A DNA stretch of 9,437 bases from Marinilabiliaceae bacterium. GTDB lineage: Bacteria > Bacteroidota > Bacteroidia > Bacteroidales > Marinilabiliaceae. Where the stretch lies: assembly GCA_027010905.1 (NCBI GenBank), contig JALVBA010000153.1:1-9437 (forward strand). The letters run 5' to 3'. The notes below the pieces were generated by a model. It searched no databases. It was not told the DNA's origin and saw only the letters and a list, made by a program, of their open reading frames with translations. How positions within the stretch are numbered: position 1 is the stretch's first letter; every line of letters begins with the position of its first letter. Below, one piece after another: positions 6,934 through 9,437 of the stretch. A program made the position numbers and the translations under genes.

Positions 6934-6970
6934 GTAGTCAAGCCTTCACTTCAAGTGAAGGCTTGACTAC
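6934..6970. repeat. 37-bp perfect palindrome, possible bidirectional terminator
   Basis: GTAGTCAAGCCTTCACTT is followed by one C and then its exact reverse complement, giving 18-bp arms. It lies 66 bp after the GDCCVxC stop codon. In RNA it would be a very stable hairpin that could end or protect the HMA-GDCCVxC transcript, or stop minus-strand transcripts reading through from the tracrRNA. No T-run follows on either strand, so an intrinsic terminator is not certain. Confidence 0.6.
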
Positions 6971-7090
6971 GTTTACAAAACTTTGGGCGATAACTGTTAT
7001 AAAATTACCACACCTTCATTTTTAATAAAATAATTATTATCTTACATTCTAAATGCAATGTGTGTATGATTTGAAGTGTTTTGTTAATCT

Positions 7091-7118
7091 AAAAAAGCGA
7101 CCACAATGTGGCCGCTTT
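7091..7118 (-). terminator. Rho-independent terminator of the tracrRNA
   Basis: On the minus strand, AAAGCGGCCAC and GTGGTCGCTTT pair over 11 positions (one G-U in the RNA) around the loop ATT, followed by a run of six T ending at 7091. On the plus strand the stem has an A-C mismatch and no T-run, so the direction is minus. It forms the 3' end of the predicted tracrRNA. Confidence 0.85.
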
Positions 7119-7168
7119 AAATGTTTTCACAACGGAATAATCCTTATTGTGAATTGCTTCAATTTGTA
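7091..7168 (-). ncRNA. Predicted tracrRNA, divergent from cas9
   Basis: The minus strand reads anti-repeat, nexus, then terminator in the order of known tracrRNAs. The 3' end of the anti-repeat is GAAGCAATTCACAAT (7160-7146). It is followed by AAGGATTATTCCGTT, whose GGA-TTAT-TCC hairpin (7143-7134) matches the position and form of the nexus AAGGCTAGTCCGTT of S. pyogenes tracrRNA. Then come TGTGAAAACATTT and the terminator hairpin. The RNA would be about 78 nt, guiding RNase III processing of crRNA and binding Cas9. The cognate repeat should begin like GTTGTGAATTGC; no array is in the window. The 5' end is set by the predicted promoter and is uncertain by several bases. A lone degenerate repeat is the alternative, but it would not explain the nexus and terminator. 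Confidence 0.85.
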
Positions 7169-7172
7169 ATAG

Positions 7173-7180
7173 CAAATGTA
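7173..7180 (-). promoter_or_regulatory. Candidate -7 element of the tracrRNA promoter
   Basis: TACATTTG on the minus strand fits TAnnTTTG and would start transcription near 7167, just before the anti-repeat. No good TTG/TTTG -33 element is seen at the usual distance, so confidence is moderate. The cas9 start lies 30 bp away on the other strand, so the two transcription units must share this short region. Confidence 0.5.
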
Positions 7181-7209
7181 ATAAAAAGAAAGCATATTTA
7201 CCATTAGTT

Positions 7210-9437
7210 ATGAAAAAAATATTAGGACTGGATTTGGGAACTACCTCCATCGGTTGGGCTTTTGTAAATGAAGCTGAGAATGAGAATGAAGAGTCATCAA
7301 TTAAAAGAGTTGGGGTTAGAGTTATTCCACTAACTACTGATGAAGAATCCGACTTCCAGAAAGGAAAAGCAACTTCAATTAACGCTGACAGAACATTGAA
7401 ACGTGGAGCCAGAAGGAGTCTTGATCGTTACCAGTTAAGACGAAAGGCACTATTAGAAATACTTAGGTCTAACGGATTTGTAATTGAGAATAGTGTTTTA
7501 AGCGAAGATGGATTAAATACAACATTCTCAACTTATGAAAAAAGGGCGAGGGCTGCAAAAGAGAAGATAAGCAAAGAGGATTTTGCAAAAGTTCTTTTGA
7601 TGATAAATAAAAAGCGTGGGTATAAAAGTAGTCGTAAAGCCCAATCCGATGATGAGGGTACAGCAGTTGACGGTATGGATATTGCAAAGGAGCTTTATGA
7701 GAAAGATTTGACTCCGGGGCAATATGTGTATGCATTATTGCAGGCCGGAAAGAAAAATGTTCCTGCTTTTTATCGTTCAGACTTGCAAAAAGAGTTGGAT
7801 AAGGTTTGGAGTTTTCAAAAGCCATTCTATAGCGATATCTTAACCGATGATTTTAAAGAACAACTCGTTGGCAGAGGAAAGTTGGCTACATCGAAAATAT
7901 TTTTGGGCAGGTATGGGATATATACTGCTGAGAATAAAGGTAAACGTGACGAAGTAAAAACAAAGGCTTACAAATGGCGGAGTGATGCGATTTCAAAACA
8001 GCTGACAATTGAAGAGGTGGCTTATGTAATTGTAGAGATTAATAACAACATTAATGCCTCAAGTGGTTATTTGGGAGCAATTAGTGACAGGAGTAAAGAG
8101 CTATATTTTAACAAACAAACTATTGGAGAGTATCTCTTTAGTCAGGTTAGAAACAATTCACATGCGAGACTTAAAAATCAGGTCTTTTATCGACAGGACT
8201 ATTTGGATGAGTTTGAAATAATTTGGGAGATGCAGAGAGCGTTTCATCCTGAATTAACCGATGAACTAAAACGAGAGATACGGGATGTAGTAATCTTTTA
8301 TCAAAGGAGATTAAAGTCTCAAAAACATTTAATAAGCAGTTGTGAATTTGAAAAATATCATAAAGTTATCCCAAAATCATCTCCTCTTTTTCAGGAATTT
8401 AAAATCTGGCAGATAATTAACAATCTTGAAATTAAACATACACAGAGTAAAAAGATTTACAAAAACGATGAGATTGAGCAAGAATTAAAGGAGATACTTT
8501 TTGAGGAACTCAACATTAGAGAGAAGCTTACCGGTTCTGATGTTTTGAAAATATTGGTTAAGAAGCCTAAGGAGTATGAACTGAACTACAAAGAGGTTGA
8601 AGGGAATAGGACTAATGCAGGGTTGTATGGCGCTTATCAGGAGATTCTTAAGTTAGAGGGTGAAGAGTACGATTTTAAAAAATTGAGCGCGGGTAAAATA
8701 AATGATATCGTAAGTTCAAAATTTGCAGAGCTAAATATTAATCAGGAGATTCTTCTTTTTGATGTTGAAAAAGAGGGTGATGAATTTGACAAGCAACCCA
8801 TTTTACAACTTTGGCACCTGCTTTACTCTTTTGAAGGTGACAATTCACGAACGGGAGATGAAAAATTAATAGCAGCGTTAAAAAGCAAGTTTGGTTTTGA
8901 ACCTGAGTATGCCAGAGTAATTTCAAATGTTAAACTACAGGCCGATTATGGTGGACTCTCAAGTAAAGCAATACGTAAAATATTACCTTATCTGAAAGAG
9001 GGAAACAGGTATGACACAGCGTGTGGTTTTGCAAATTACAACCACTCGTCATCTCTTACTGCCGAAGAACAACTAACGCGAGAATTGAAAAATAGACTAC
9101 AACTACTGCCCAAAAATTCACTGCGTAATCCGGTGGTTGAAAAAATATTGAATCAGCTTGTTAATGTTGTAAATGCTATTATTGAGGATAAAGAACTTGG
9201 TAAGCCGGATGAGGTTAGGGTTGAATTGGCTCGTGAGCTAAAGAAGAGTGCCAAAGAGAGGGAGGCAATGACAAAAAATATTAATGCTGCTACAGCAAGG
9301 CACGATAAAATAAGAAAGCTTCTACAATCTGATTTTGGAATAACAAAAGTTACGCGCAACGATATTATTCGCTACAAACTATGGGAGGAGTTGGAGAGCA
9401 ATGGATACAAAACACTTTATACCAATACATATATTCC
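7210..9437 (+). CDS. cas9: CRISPR-associated endonuclease Cas9, type II-C, 3' end cut by window
   Basis: RNA-guided DNA endonuclease. The frame is open from the ATG at 7210 to the right edge (742 codons). RuvC-I is MKKILGLDLGTTSIGWAFV with catalytic D8. The arginine-rich bridge helix is at about 61-85 (RTLKRGARRSLDRYQLRRK). The recognition lobe follows, with KKRGYKSSRK at about 134-143, YGGLSSKAIRKILPYL at about 580-595 and LRNPVVEKILNQ at about 638-649. RuvC-II is VRVELARELKK with catalytic E672. RYKLWEELE (721-729) is the usual lead-in to the HNH domain; the window ends a few residues before the expected D-x-D/E-H catalytic motif, so HNH and RuvC-III cannot be checked. The layout fits the large type II-C Cas9 of Bacteroidota. 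No frameshift or stop is present in the visible part. The predicted tracrRNA lies just upstream on the opposite strand. Confidence 0.98.
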   Translation, partial: MKKILGLDLGTTSIGWAFVNEAENENEESSIKRVGVRVIPLTTDEESDFQKGKATSINADRTLKRGARRSLDRYQLRRKALLEILRSNGFVIENSVLSEDGLNTTFSTYEKRARAAKEKISKEDFAKVLLMINKKRGYKSSRKAQSDDEGTAVDGMDIAKELYEKDLTPGQYVYALLQAGKKNVPAFYRSDLQKELDKVWSFQKPFYSDILTDDFKEQLVGRGKLATSKIFLGRYGIYTAENKGKRDEVKTKAYKWRSDAISKQLTIEEVAYVIVEINNNINASSGYLGAISDRSKELYFNKQTIGEYLFSQVRNNSHARLKNQVFYRQDYLDEFEIIWEMQRAFHPELTDELKREIRDVVIFYQRRLKSQKHLISSCEFEKYHKVIPKSSPLFQEFKIWQIINNLEIKHTQSKKIYKNDEIEQELKEILFEELNIREKLTGSDVLKILVKKPKEYELNYKEVEGNRTNAGLYGAYQEILKLEGEEYDFKKLSAGKINDIVSSKFAELNINQEILLFDVEKEGDEFDKQPILQLWHLLYSFEGDNSRTGDEKLIAALKSKFGFEPEYARVISNVKLQADYGGLSSKAIRKILPYLKEGNRYDTACGFANYNHSSSLTAEEQLTRELKNRLQLLPKNSLRNPVVEKILNQLVNVVNAIIEDKELGKPDEVRVELARELKKSAKEREAMTKNINAATARHDKIRKLLQSDFGITKVTRNDIIRYKLWEELESNGYKTLYTNTYI

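Noticed and set aside
7146..7170. Plus-strand text ATTGTGAATTGCTTCAATTT as a lone CRISPR repeat
   Set aside because: It resembles a repeat because it is the complement of the anti-repeat. The nexus and terminator beside it on the minus strand make tracrRNA the better reading, and no second copy or spacer exists in the window.
7469..9359. Minus-strand frames of 62-118 codons within cas9
   Set aside because: They are antisense to an intact, fully recognisable Cas9 frame and show no domains of their own.

Overview
The window looks like chromosomal DNA of a member of the Bacteroidota, probably Bacteroidales. The evidence is AT-rich coding sequence, candidate promoters of the TAnnTTTG type with no clear Shine-Dalgarno sites, a long CusA-type RND pump, a regulator joining an HMA-like domain to an AraC helix-turn-helix, and a type II-C cas9 of the Bacteroidota kind. 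I cannot name the species from sequence alone.

Layout from left to right: (1) positions 1-3800, minus strand, hold most of a CusA-type heavy-metal RND efflux pump whose C-terminus runs off the left edge; (2) 3801-4247 is a gene-free stretch with the pump's promoter/operator and a GC-richer, palindrome-rich block that looks like repeat remnants; (3) 4248-4985, minus strand, is an acyl-ACP thioesterase; (4) 4986-5446 is gene-free and contains a compound inverted-repeat element; (5) 5447-6019, plus strand, is the HMA/AraC regulator; (6) 6020-6329 is gene-free, with repeat-like debris and then a second copy of the pump's promoter/operator; (7) 6330-6608 and 6665-6868, plus strand, are a small HMA metal-binding protein and a small cysteine-rich GDCCVxC protein; (8) 6869-7209 is gene-free, with a 37-bp perfect palindrome and a predicted tracrRNA on the minus strand; (9) 7210-9437, plus strand, is the N-terminal half of cas9, cut by the right edge just before the HNH nuclease motif.

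Two systems share the window. The first is a copper/silver-type metal response unit. The pump gene and the HMA-GDCCVxC pair lie on opposite strands about 2.4 kb apart, yet both are preceded by the same 22-bp box (21 of 22 identical) placed exactly 19 bp upstream of a TAnnTTTG -7 element. The HMA/AraC protein encoded between them is the obvious candidate to bind this box, so pump, chaperone-like protein and Cys-rich protein probably form one regulon. The second system is a type II-C CRISPR-Cas locus: cas9 with its tracrRNA transcribed divergently from just upstream. The CRISPR array and cas1/cas2 are not in the window. The start of the cognate repeat can be predicted from the anti-repeat.
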